Shown here in pieces: positions 24,834 to 33,534 of a stretch of 64,000 bases of DNA. The notes beneath the pieces were generated by a model. The model did no database searches. It was not told the origin of the DNA and worked only from the letters and a program-made list of their open reading frames with translations. Position 1 is the stretch's first letter. Every line of letters begins with the position of its first letter. This stretch comes from DASYXT01 sp035934555 (GTDB lineage: Bacteria; Verrucomicrobiota; Verrucomicrobiia; Limisphaerales; UBA8199): positions 62,001 to 126,000 of the forward strand of contig DASYXT010000040.1 of assembly GCA_035934555.1 (NCBI GenBank), in the 5' to 3' direction. The position numbers and the translations under genes were made by a program.

Positions 24834-26903
24834 TCATTCCGCCAGTCTGAAAAATGCCGCGGGGCCGGCCAGCGGCACGCTCGCCGTCGAGGCCCCGAGC
24901 GTTCCGGCTACATCCACCCACGATGCCGGATTTAAACGCGTCGTGCTTTGGAGCTTGACCGTTGGGCTCCCGGCCCAAGCGAAATGAATCACACCTCCGG
25001 ACACGGTGAAACGAAGCGTGGTTTGGCCAGGGTTTGCTGACGGTTCGATATGCCCGGCAAAACGGCGAGCGAAACTTGTGTCGCGACTCGTCGTCGCCGT
25101 CAGATCATACCAGTTGTTGTTGGTAGCCACCAGGAAAGTGGCTAGCACGGTGTTGCTCGCGCCTACCGAATAATTCCACGGCCCGCCCGACAGGTAAGCA
25201 TTGGCCGCGATGATGAAGGTGGCGGCGGAACTTGTCGAGTTGCGAAACGCAACCGTCACCGCTCCGGCATTAGCGTCGAGGCTGCACGAGGCCTCGAGTT
25301 CATTGCAGAGCGTATTAATATTGCCGGCGAACCGTCGCTCGAATCCGTTCGGGCCGTACGCGCTCAGATCATATCTCCCCCCACCAAACAGCGCGACGCT
25401 GAAGTAATCCGATACCGCCCCGCCCCCGGGGACATCGTACTGCCACGGACCATCGGAGCGGAAGGCGTTTGGGTAAATGGCGAGATGCGCCGCCGCGGCG
25501 CCGGCGTTGGTGATAGTAATATAAAAGCGTCCAGCCAGGCAATCGGCGTACGAAGAAGTGGTTAACTGGTAAGGCAACCGGCGCGCCGGGGCCGCGCCCG
25601 TCTCCTGGACCGGCGCGGTTTGGGGCGAAGGCACCGGGGGATTCTCGCCAAACAAACAACTAACGGGGCTCACGGACGGCAGCGTCGGGAAACTCGTGTC
25701 GGGGTGCGCGAAATCAAATGCCGCGGTCAGGTCACCACACACGGTCCGGCGCCAGGCGCTGATATTGGGCTCGACGACACCGGTCCAACGTTCCAGGAAA
25801 CGCAACAGCGATGTGTGGTCGAATACCTCTGAGCAGACATACCCGCCGCGTGTCCATGGCGACACGATAATCATCGGCACTCGCGCACCCAAACCAATCG
25901 GAAGCCCGTTGACGAATTCGTCTGCCGTTCCCGCGGCCGGCACCGGCGCGGGAATATGGTCGAAAAACCCGCCGTTTTCGTCGTAGGTCAGGATAAACAC
26001 AGTCGAGCCAAAGACCCCCGGGTTCGCGGCCAACGCATTCAACAATTGTGCGGTCAGCGCCTCGCCACTGGAGGGCGAGAAGTTCGGGTGTTCCGACAAC
26101 GCGGTCGGCGCAATTAACCACGAGACTTTCGGCAGCGTGTTATTAGTGACATCCGCGCGGAATGCCAAGACCAGGTCGCTCACGGTGGCCATGCCGCGGT
26201 CGTACAACGGATTGCCCGGCGTCGCGTTCCGGTACTGCACGAACCAAGCCAGCGCATTGTCGTCGAAATTGTCCGCCTGTTGATACACCTTCCAGCTCAC
26301 ACTGGCATTCTGCAGGCGTTCGGGATAGGTCGTCCAGGTGAAGCCGGGTTCACTGTTGTCGATGACTGGGCCGCCGCCGGTGCCGTTGGGGTCGATCATG
26401 CCGGTCATTGTATAGAGCCGATTGGGGTTGGTCGGCCCGAGCACCGAGCAGAAATACGCGTCGCAAATCGTGTAAGCGTCTGCCAGCGCATAGTAATACC
26501 CCAGGTCCGCGCGGGTGTGATAGGTCAGCGCCGTCGTGCCTTTGGCAAGCACCCATTGGTCCCATTTGCCCAGATCCCACGCCGCATGGCCAGTGGTCCA
26601 ATCATGCGCCACATCCGCCAGGCATTGCGTCGGCGCGTGGAACGGCAACACGTATCCGCTGCCGTTGGGCTGATAAAAGTCCGTGTTACTATTCTGAAAG
26701 AGCAGCGCGGTCGAATCATTAAATCCGCGCACCCCGCTGTGTGCGCCAAAGTATTCGTCAAAGGAACGATTCTCCTGGATGAAAATAACAACGTGCTGAA
26801 CGTCAGCGATGGTGCCGCTGGCAGCAACGCAAGTGGACATGTGCAGCCAGGGGAACAACACCGCCGAGACCACGCTCAGCCAACGTTGCGGCACAAGGTT
26901 CAT
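24834..26903 (-). CDS. Secreted phospholipase C / acid phosphatase (AcpA family)
   Basis: A 689-residue protein with a signal peptide (VVSAVLFPWLHMSTCVAASG). The catalytic domain of the bacterial phospholipase C family shows HVVIFIQENRSFDEYFGAH with the nucleophile region, LYTMTGMIDPNGTGGG, VFILTYDENGGFFDHIPAP and VPMIIVSPWTRGGYV. The C-terminal part has two DUF756-like beta domains (GPNGFERRFAGNI and TSFARRFAGHIE) as in phosphocholine-specific PLC. The enzyme would cut phospholipids or phosphomonoesters outside the cell. It converges with the secreted protein gene at 24794. Start at 26903 is set by the signal peptide. Confidence 0.9.
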   Translation of the reverse strand: MNLVPQRWLSVVSAVLFPWLHMSTCVAASGTIADVQHVVIFIQENRSFDEYFGAHSGVRGFNDSTALLFQNSNTDFYQPNGSGYVLPFHAPTQCLADVAHDWTTGHAAWDLGKWDQWVLAKGTTALTYHTRADLGYYYALADAYTICDAYFCSVLGPTNPNRLYTMTGMIDPNGTGGGPVIDNSEPGFTWTTYPERLQNASVSWKVYQQADNFDDNALAWFVQYRNATPGNPLYDRGMATVSDLVLAFRADVTNNTLPKVSWLIAPTALSEHPNFSPSSGEALTAQLLNALAANPGVFGSTVFILTYDENGGFFDHIPAPVPAAGTADEFVNGLPIGLGARVPMIIVSPWTRGGYVCSEVFDHTSLLRFLERWTGVVEPNISAWRRTVCGDLTAAFDFAHPDTSFPTLPSVSPVSCLFGENPPVPSPQTAPVQETGAAPARRLPYQLTTSSYADCLAGRFYITITNAGAAAAHLAIYPNAFRSDGPWQYDVPGGGAVSDYFSVALFGGGRYDLSAYGPNGFERRFAGNINTLCNELEASCSLDANAGAVTVAFRNSTSSAATFIIAANAYLSGGPWNYSVGASNTVLATFLVATNNNWYDLTATTSRDTSFARRFAGHIEPSANPGQTTLRFTVSGGVIHFAWAGSPTVKLQSTTRLNPASWVDVAGTLGASTASVPLAGPAAFFRLAE

Positions 26904-27130
26904 CGAAGGCTCACCGCGCCGCGCTGCCGTCTCTCCGCGCGCGGAATGCGCAGCCGGTCAGAAGGTCGCGTCGGAACGCCATATTCTGGAGCGTGGCAAG
27001 TCACGGTGTTTAATGCATTCTCAGGCTGCCCAAAGCGGCTGTCAACCCGCTCAAGGCAAAATGTTACTCGGTGTGCGGACCACTTCGTTCGTGAAACAGA
27101 TCACCGAAAGAGAATACAATCCGCTCCTGA

Positions 27131-27481
27131 ATGAAGCGCGAACTTGTTACAGTACGATTCGACCTGAGGCCCGCGGAGCACGCGCGCGAGGGCCAACCTG
27201 CCCCCGAGCCGACGCACACTCTGGAGGTTGATTTAGCCGCGCTCCAGGAGGAAGAGCGCGGGCTATTGTCCCGCCGGATGGAGCGGGCAAGCGATAATAT
27301 TTACGACGTGTGCCGGCTGCAATGGGATGGCACCAAGGAGTTCAGGCGGCCGACGCTGCAAGAGGGGCGAGCGGATTTTTATGCCGTGCGCTTCCCAATG
27401 CGCATTCAAGCGACCGAGCCCACGCTGCAAGCGCTACTGGAAGCCGTCAGGCAGGATTACAAACGGTACAAGATCCGGTAA
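27131..27481 (+). CDS. Hypothetical protein
   Basis: A 116-residue soluble protein, MKRELVTVRFDLRP..., rich in charged residues, with a predicted helical middle (DLAALQEEERGLLSRRMERA) and a C-terminal helix (ALLEAVRQDYKRYKIR). No known domain was recognised. Codon use looks like that of neighbouring genes, and the frame is clean, but no strong ribosome binding site precedes it. It lies between two divergent/convergent neighbours without sharing an operon with any clearly identified gene. Confidence 0.55.
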   Translation: MKRELVTVRFDLRPAEHAREGQPAPEPTHTLEVDLAALQEEERGLLSRRMERASDNIYDVCRLQWDGTKEFRRPTLQEGRADFYAVRFPMRIQATEPTLQALLEAVRQDYKRYKIR

Positions 27482-27585
27482 GGCAATCACGGATGACCGA
27501 AGCAATTTGAATTGTTTTTTGGAGGCCTAGACCCTATTGGGGCCGCTGCACCCGTAATGTGACCTTAAAAGTAAAAGGAAAGTAT

Positions 27586-27738
27586 ATGGGTCTTATTCTT
27601 CTGATTGTGCTCCTGGTGTTGCTGGTCGGCAGCGTGCCGGCTTGGCCATATAGCCGCGGTTGGGGCTACTACCCCAGCAGCGGTATTGGTACCATCCTGG
27701 TGATCATTATCGTGCTGTGGCTGCTCAGAGTCATTTAA
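27586..27738 (+). CDS. DUF3309-family small membrane protein
   Basis: A 50-residue protein too short for most gene-length cut-offs. It begins with a hydrophobic helix (MGLILLIVLLVLLVG), has the diagnostic PAWPYSRGWGYYPSSGIG turn, and ends with a second hydrophobic helix (TILVIIIVLWLLRVI). That order is typical of the DUF3309 family, small two-helix inner-membrane proteins of unknown function. AAAAGGAAAG just ahead of the ATG is a good ribosome binding site. The gene converges with the DUF202 gene. Confidence 0.85.
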   Translation: MGLILLIVLLVLLVGSVPAWPYSRGWGYYPSSGIGTILVIIIVLWLLRVI

Positions 27739-27750
27739 CTCCGCGGCGGG

Positions 27751-28209
27751 TCATTCCACCACCAGGGTGTAAATGATTGCGCCTGCGGAAAGGAAAACGA
27801 CCAGCAAGGTCACCAGCAGCACCAACCCGCGATCGGCTTTGACCGAGCCCTGCTCGATCGCACGGTTCACCACGTGGTAGCGCCACACCGCCAGCACGGC
27901 GACCAGCGCCCCGAAGGCCATCAACGCGCTGCCCATAACCAAGGAACCCCTGCCCGAACCGGTCCGGAATTGCGGGTTGGGGACGAGCCATTGCCAGCGC
28001 AACCGGGTCAGGGCAAAGCCGATGCCGATCAAGGCAATGCTCGTTCGAATCCACGCCAGAAATGTGCGCTCATTGGCCAGGTATTCCGTTGCCCGCTTAT
28101 CTTGCGGCACCTCGGCGCGGAGCTGCGAAGGCGCGGCTCGGTCCGTATCATCCCTGGCTTTTTTCAACGGCGGCAAGATACACGTTTTTCGGTTGTTTGT
28201 CGCCCTCAC
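27751..28209 (-). CDS. YidH/DUF202-family membrane protein
   Basis: A 152-residue protein. The DUF202 mark is EYLANERTFLAWIRTSIALI, the first of three membrane segments; the others are around GSALMAFGALVAVLAVW and GLVLLVTLLVVFLSAGAIIY. The N-terminal 45 residues are hydrophilic and basic. The family is small inner-membrane proteins of unknown role. The start at 28209 is the longest frame; a shorter start is not excluded. It lies 23 bases downstream of the GH43 gene on the same strand, so the two may be co-transcribed, although their functions are not obviously linked. Confidence 0.85.
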   Translation of the reverse strand: MRATNNRKTCILPPLKKARDDTDRAAPSQLRAEVPQDKRATEYLANERTFLAWIRTSIALIGIGFALTRLRWQWLVPNPQFRTGSGRGSLVMGSALMAFGALVAVLAVWRYHVVNRAIEQGSVKADRGLVLLVTLLVVFLSAGAIIYTLVVE

Positions 28210-28232
28210 TCGGCGCAGGAGCCTGCACCACC

Positions 28233-29324
28233 TTACTGGCTCCGCGAGTCCGCCGACCGCACACCCTTCACGTCATTCACTGTCGCCTCCGGCCAGCCGT
28301 TCCCATTCCAACGCAACGGCATGATTGCCAGCGTCGCTCTTCCACCCCTCCGAAGGTCGCCCTCGAAGTCCGACGTGAACCAATCTTTCCCTTCTGCCTT
28401 CAACGTCCCGGCATGTCCCGGCCCGATCAACGGGCCGTTGGTCGTCGCCAGAAACAGGCTACCCCCACGGTGCAGCATGTCCACCCCGGCTTCGTCCAGG
28501 TATGGCCCCGTCACCAATTTGCTCCGCCCGACGCGAATGTTGTAAGTGCTTTTGGGTCCCTGGCAACAGCTACCCCAGTTCACAAACAGATAATAATAGT
28601 CGTCATGCCGGCACAAATACGAAGCCTCGATTGAGTCATTGTAAGCGAGGGAAAACATCTTGGAATCCGCTGCGATTCGTTTGCCGGTCTGCGGGTCCAA
28701 TTGAATCAGTTTGATGCCGGACCAATAAGACCCGAACGTCAGCCACAGGCTACCATCGCCGTCGCGAAAGACGCTCGGGTCAATCGCATTGTAACCGTCG
28801 CCGTCCTGCGACCGCACGACGTAGCCTTCATCGCGCCAATGATACGCCGGATCCTCAGGGTCCAGAGTGGGATTGGTTGCCAGGCCAATCGCCGACGTCA
28901 TCTTGCCGAACGATGAAACGGCGTAATAAAGCAAATACCGATCGCCCACCTTCATGATGTCGGGAGCCCAATATTGCATGTGCCGGTTTGCTGGAACGAT
29001 ATGCGCGATCCATTCCGGTGCCACTTTGAAGACCGCCGGCCCGCGTTCCCATTTCACCAGGTCCCGGGAACGATACGATGGCACGCCCCGGCCCGTGTAA
29101 AAAACCCAGTACGCATCTTTGCATTTCACAATGCTGGAAGGATCACGCGTCGTTATGCCCCGACTCGCCGATTGTTCCAGCGGCAGCACGGCCATGGGCT
29201 CTTCCGCGCCAGTTTGAGCCGCGTCAGCTTGCCCCCACGCCGCGCTCCAACAGCACAACGCTCCCAGCAACGTCGCACCAACCAGCAACCTCTGGCCGAG
29301 ACCGTAACTTTGTTTGTGCATCAT
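28233..29324 (-). CDS. Arabinan endo-1,5-alpha-L-arabinosidase (GH43)
   Basis: A 363-residue secreted five-bladed beta-propeller hydrolase with a signal peptide (LLVGATLLGALCCWSAAW). The GH43 catalytic residues fit the aspartate in TTRDPSSIVKCKDAYWVFYT (base), the aspartate in YNAIDPSVFRDGDGSLWLTF (pKa modulator) and the glutamate in NDSIEASYLCRHDDYYYLF (acid). QYWAPDIMKVGDRYLLYYA is also typical of arabinanases. The enzyme would cut the arabinan side chains of pectin; this agrees with the galacturonate genes at 59995-62771. It is the first gene of a pair with the DUF202 gene. Confidence 0.92.
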   Translation of the reverse strand: MMHKQSYGLGQRLLVGATLLGALCCWSAAWGQADAAQTGAEEPMAVLPLEQSASRGITTRDPSSIVKCKDAYWVFYTGRGVPSYRSRDLVKWERGPAVFKVAPEWIAHIVPANRHMQYWAPDIMKVGDRYLLYYAVSSFGKMTSAIGLATNPTLDPEDPAYHWRDEGYVVRSQDGDGYNAIDPSVFRDGDGSLWLTFGSYWSGIKLIQLDPQTGKRIAADSKMFSLAYNDSIEASYLCRHDDYYYLFVNWGSCCQGPKSTYNIRVGRSKLVTGPYLDEAGVDMLHRGGSLFLATTNGPLIGPGHAGTLKAEGKDWFTSDFEGDLRRGGRATLAIMPLRWNGNGWPEATVNDVKGVRSADSRSQ

Positions 29325-29548
29325 CCACCGCAGTATGAAGGGCGCCGCAAGGTCGCAAAGGAAAAAACAACTGGAGTGCGTACCGCGAAAAGGCCCCCCC
29401 GGAAAAAAACTACCGATTGCGGAGATTTTCCAACGCAGCTTTGGGACCGGTGTGTTTTACTGGAAACCCAGCTCAAGAAGTAAGAGAAGTGAGAGGCGCA
29501 TAATCTTTCGGCTGGCTGCGGGCGTCTCTGCCTGCCATCCTGCTCACA

Positions 29549-32065
29549 ATGGCCGCTTACGCGTTGGCGATATTCACAGGCGCGTTCTTGCTGTTCCAGG
29601 TCCAGCCTTTAAGCGGCAAGTACCTGCTGCCCTGGTTTGGGGGCGCGCCCGGGGTATGGACAACCTGCTTATTATTTTTCCAGGCCGTTCTGCTGGCGGG
29701 TTACCTGTATGCGCACCTGAGCACCCGTTGGCTGAAGCCCCGCGCTCAGGTGCTGCTGCATTTAACGCTGCTGGGGCTTTCCTTCGCCACCCTGCCGATC
29801 ATCCCGAGCGATACCTGGAAACCAGTAACGCCCGCTCACCCCGCCCTCCATCTACTTGCATTGCTGGCCGTTTCGGTCGGGCTCCCTTACTTCGTCCTCT
29901 CCTCGACGGCACCCCTCCTCCAGCACTGGTTCACACTAAGCCAGCCCCGGAGCTCCCCCTACCGCCTGTATGCCTTGTCCAACACCGGTTCGCTGCTTGC
30001 ATTGCTGAGCTATCCCGCAGTTTTCGAGAACTGGTTTCGCCGCAGCACCCAGGCCTATCTCTGGAGTGCCGGTTTGGGGTTGTACGCGCTCGCGTGCGCC
30101 GTCTGCGCGGTGAAATGCTGGAGAGCCAACGGCGTCGAGCCGAAACCCCGCGACCGCCGAGCGCGGCGCAAACCAAGGTCTGGACGCGACCAATCGAGGT
30201 CCAACCTCCAAACTGCGCCGTCCAAACTGCTCTGGCTCTTGCTGCCTACCTGCGCTTCGGTGCTGCTGCTGGCAGTGACGAACAAGAGCTGTCAGGACGT
30301 GGCTGCAGTCCCCTTGCTCTGGGTGCTGCCGCTAACGGCTTACCTGCTCAGCTTCATTATCTGTTTCGAACGGCCCGGATGGTACGGCCGTTGGTGGTTT
30401 GGCCCGGCGTTGTTCACCGCCCTCGGCACGATGGGCTGGATGGCGGCCTCGCCTTCGACCTTTCCGGCAACGGTTCAGATCGTGCTCTATATCGCGGGTC
30501 TGTTCGTGTGCTGCATGGTCTGCCATGGCGAGGTTTACCGCCTGAAACCTGACCCGGTCCACCTCACGCACTTTTATCTTATGCTCGCCGCCGGCGGCGC
30601 TCTGGGCGGCTTGTTCGTCGCGATTCTGGCCCCCGTCCTGTTTCCTGATTATTACGAGCTGCATTGGGGACTGCTGCTTTGCGGGTTCCTGTTCCTCCTG
30701 GTCTGCGCCCGGGAACAGCCTCGACCGCTGCGCAAATGGCCGGTGCTAACCTGGTCGAGTGCGGCCGTTGCGCTCGCCGCGCTCGGAGCAGTGCTCTGGG
30801 CCAGCGCGCGCGAGCACGCCACCGTGCGCGTCTGCCGCGTGCGCAACTTCTATGGCGTGCTGAATGTGTATCGCCATAACGACTCCGACCCGAACCTCAA
30901 CCTCGTTGAACTCGTCCACGGCCGAACCACGCACGGGCTGCAGTTTCTCCAACCGAGCCGGGCGGACCAACCGACCCTCTACTATACCCCGGCGAGCGGC
31001 GTCGGCCGGGCTTTCCGCGTCCTGAGCGCAGGAAAACGGCGCATTGGAGTTGTCGGCCTCGGCGCGGGCACCCTCGCCGCTTACGGACACGCCGGCGATT
31101 CCTTTCGCTTTTACGAGCTCAATCCCGCGGTCGAGAGGCTCGCCCGGACCTATTTTACTTACTTGAGGGATTCGCCGGCGCAAACATCGGTTGTGCTGGG
31201 CGATGCCAGGCTGTCCCTGGAACGCGAACCTCCGCAAAATTTCGACCTGCTCGTGCTGGACGCATTTGATGGCGATTCCATCCCGATTCATCTGCTGACG
31301 CAAGAGGCCTTCGAGCTGTACCAACGGCATCTCCAGCCGAACGGGCTTATTGCCGTGCACATCTCCAACGCCAGCCTGGACCTGGAGCCGGTTATAAGCC
31401 GCCTGGCCGCGCGGTTGGGCTACACAGCCCGCGTGATTGACCAACCGGAAAGCAACGAGGTGCAAGGCATCTTGCCATCCACCTGGGTGTTGATGTCTCA
31501 AGACCCGGCTTTCGCGGCGGCGCGGGCGATTCGCGAAGCCGCTCGCCCGGCCCAGGCGTCAGCCGGTGGGGATCGCCTCTGGACGGACGATTTCAGTGGT
31601 TTGTTCGCGGTCCTGCGCTGGCCGTACTCAGGTTCAGCCACGCCTGCGCAGGCTGGTCGCTATCCGGAGGCGGCTCCGGACAGTGTTCCCAAGCGCCAGA
31701 ATTACTTGGCCACCCAGATTGCCGCTTACCGCCAGGCCGTCAGCCTGCAACCTGGCTCATCGGTCGCTCTGAACAATCTGGCTTTCCTGTTGGCGACTGC
31801 GCCGGACCCCACGCTGCGGGATGGGGCTGAAGCCGTAAAGTATGCGCAGCAGGCTTGTTTGCTCACTGGATACAGCAACGCGGCCACGCTCTCCACCCTG
31901 GCGGCGGCCTATGCGGAAGCCGGCCAATTCGATGACGCCGTCGCCACCACAGAGAAGGCGTGCAAGGTCGCGGCCGACCAGACCCAACCGGCCTTGCTCG
32001 AAGAGAACCTGCACTTGCTGGATCTATACCGCCGCAAACAACCCTATCACCAAAGAGCGCCCTAA
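29549..32065 (+). CDS. Fused membrane / spermidine-synthase-like / TPR protein
   Basis: An 838-residue protein. About the first 420 residues carry ten or more membrane segments, starting AAYALAIFTGAFLLFQVQPL with GKYLLPWFGGAPGVWTT. A polyamine-synthase-like Rossmann domain follows: RRIGVVGLGAGTLAAYGHAG, FYELNPAVERLARTYF and FDLLVLDAFDGDSIPIHLLT. The last 110 residues add TPR-like helices (NNLAFLLATAPDPTLRDGAE, AAYAEAGQFDDAVATTEKAC). This three-part fusion is longer than the copy at 18308-19900, which lacks the TPR tail. Activity on polyamines is not proven. The gene stands alone and is followed by a family A repeat. Confidence 0.85.
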   Translation: MAAYALAIFTGAFLLFQVQPLSGKYLLPWFGGAPGVWTTCLLFFQAVLLAGYLYAHLSTRWLKPRAQVLLHLTLLGLSFATLPIIPSDTWKPVTPAHPALHLLALLAVSVGLPYFVLSSTAPLLQHWFTLSQPRSSPYRLYALSNTGSLLALLSYPAVFENWFRRSTQAYLWSAGLGLYALACAVCAVKCWRANGVEPKPRDRRARRKPRSGRDQSRSNLQTAPSKLLWLLLPTCASVLLLAVTNKSCQDVAAVPLLWVLPLTAYLLSFIICFERPGWYGRWWFGPALFTALGTMGWMAASPSTFPATVQIVLYIAGLFVCCMVCHGEVYRLKPDPVHLTHFYLMLAAGGALGGLFVAILAPVLFPDYYELHWGLLLCGFLFLLVCAREQPRPLRKWPVLTWSSAAVALAALGAVLWASAREHATVRVCRVRNFYGVLNVYRHNDSDPNLNLVELVHGRTTHGLQFLQPSRADQPTLYYTPASGVGRAFRVLSAGKRRIGVVGLGAGTLAAYGHAGDSFRFYELNPAVERLARTYFTYLRDSPAQTSVVLGDARLSLEREPPQNFDLLVLDAFDGDSIPIHLLTQEAFELYQRHLQPNGLIAVHISNASLDLEPVISRLAARLGYTARVIDQPESNEVQGILPSTWVLMSQDPAFAAARAIREAARPAQASAGGDRLWTDDFSGLFAVLRWPYSGSATPAQAGRYPEAAPDSVPKRQNYLATQIAAYRQAVSLQPGSSVALNNLAFLLATAPDPTLRDGAEAVKYAQQACLLTGYSNAATLSTLAAAYAEAGQFDDAVATTEKACKVAADQTQPALLEENLHLLDLYRRKQPYHQRAP

Positions 32066-32424
32066 TTCGTCAACCCAACGGTTTGGGGTAGCCGGGAAAG
32101 GTCGGAGCGCAGACTTCAGTCAGACTTTAGTCCGGAGCGGCTTCCGAACAGTCGAAGGGCCGGGCTAGTCGCTGGGCGGTGGAGGAGCGCGGACATTCCT
32201 GTCCACATTCCGGTCCGCAGCAGCCTCCGAATGCCAGCACAACTCGGATTTGCTGCCCATTTCACGGGAGTACGTTGCTGCGGACTAAAAGTCCGCGCTC
32301 CACCCGATTCCGATGCGCGCGGCTGCCGGGTAGCCGCGGCGTTCGCCAGCAACGTGATTGCAGCCAGGCAGATTCCATGGCACAGTGCCCACGTTATCAC
32401 ACCACTATGACACCGGTTTAATCT
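32066..32424. other. Intergenic region filled by repeats
   Basis: No gene is seen. Apart from the family A element at 32184-32301, the stretch 32104-32160 holds a diverged partial relative (GGAGCGCAGACTTCAG, later TTCCGAACAGTCG), which suggests repeated insertion at the same place. Confidence 0.6.
32184..32301. repeat. Inverted-repeat element family A, complete copy
   Basis: A 118-base element bounded by the perfect 11-bp inverted repeat GGAGCGCGGAC / GTCCGCGCTCC. Its interior (CTCCGAATGCC, ACTCGGATTTGCTGCC, GGGAGTACGTTGCTG) matches the copy at 39993-40099 along most of its length. It carries no gene, so it would need help from elsewhere to move. Confidence 0.85.
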
Positions 32425-33195
32425 ATGCTTCCAGACCCATCCCTAACACATACGCAACCGCGCCGCGGAGGCGCAGTACTTGGCCTGACCCGAGCCCCTG
32501 TTTTCCGTCCTGGCGCCGGGCTGAATGTGCTGGGCACATCGGTCCAGTCGGCGGCTCAGACCTTAAAAAGAGCTTTGGATACAAACTATCGTCTCCCCGG
32601 CGCTGGCATGACTCTTCGCATCGTGATGCTTCGCACCAAAGCCGCGGGCGATGTCAGCACCTACTTGCGCGAACTGACGGACAAAGCCCAAGCACTATTT
32701 GCGCCCCATGGGCTTCACTTGGCGGTGCAGGACTTCAGCAACGTCCCATTGGCCGGGATCGACGGGCCCGTAACCACTAGCGATGATGTGGACAACGCAA
32801 TCCGGCACGCACAGGACGGGGGGCTCCCGCTCTTGAACCTGAAAGTCATTTTCTGCACTCGGCAGACTGCCAACTCGACCGCATCCCCTTTTGAAGCCGG
32901 GAGTACCTTTCGGGACAGCCGGGGTGTGCCCTATGTGTTAATCAACGTCCAGGCCTCCAACCCGGATCGCGTCACCTTGGCTCATGAAATTGGTCACGCG
33001 AGTGGACTCCACCACGAACTGGACAACGTGCATAGGGTTTACGGTTTGGGCGTGGACAGTTATTTGAATTCCATCGGCGTTCAGGGCAACAACAATTTTA
33101 TGAGCGATAAGAACTGGACCACGCGCTCGGATTTGTTCGCTTTTCAGGTCTGGACCTTGAGCATGGCCGCCTTCGCCACCGTCACCACAAGTTGA
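32425..33195 (+). CDS. Zincin-type metallopeptidase domain protein without signal peptide
   Basis: A 256-residue protein. Residues 187-197 are HEIGHASGLHH, the HExxHxxGxxH zinc site of metzincins and related zincins, preceded by RVTLAHE. A methionine-containing segment, NNFMSDKNWTTRS, comes about 30 residues later and could be the Met-turn. The N-terminal half (MTLRIVMLRTKAAGDVSTYL, LTDKAQALFAPHGLHLAVQ) resembles the prodomain-like part of archaemetzincin or reprolysin-like proteins. No signal peptide or membrane segment is seen, so it may act in the cytoplasm or leave the cell by another route. The substrate is unknown. It stands alone between two gaps. Confidence 0.75.
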   Translation: MLPDPSLTHTQPRRGGAVLGLTRAPVFRPGAGLNVLGTSVQSAAQTLKRALDTNYRLPGAGMTLRIVMLRTKAAGDVSTYLRELTDKAQALFAPHGLHLAVQDFSNVPLAGIDGPVTTSDDVDNAIRHAQDGGLPLLNLKVIFCTRQTANSTASPFEAGSTFRDSRGVPYVLINVQASNPDRVTLAHEIGHASGLHHELDNVHRVYGLGVDSYLNSIGVQGNNNFMSDKNWTTRSDLFAFQVWTLSMAAFATVTTS

Positions 33196-33534
33196 GCTTC
33201 AGCCGGCAACTTCGCAGCCAGGCGCTAAGGGCCAGGTCCCCCTACACCATTGACCTTCCACCGCAAAATCCGGGTCTGCCTGGACGCAGATAAAATTTGT
33301 TACCCCGGGGACCCCGGAAAGACCGCGGGTAAAATTCCGCGACACCTGTCGCTTAACTTCTGCTTTCATTCCTTATATCAAAACCAGCCACGGTGAGTAT
33401 ATGGGGCCGAAACCCTTCACACATTTTGACCAGCCGATGTGCAAAATTTGTTCCTTTCTTGCTTGCCTCGGCCCTTCCGGGCAGACTGTGCGAGGGTCGT
33501 GCCAAGCCGCAACGCCCGCCTTTCAAACGCAGGT
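33196..33534. other. Intergenic region, no feature seen
   Basis: About 339 bases ahead of the sensor kinase gene. Short frames on both strands show no protein family features, and no strong promoter, hairpin or repeat was recognised. Confidence 0.45.
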
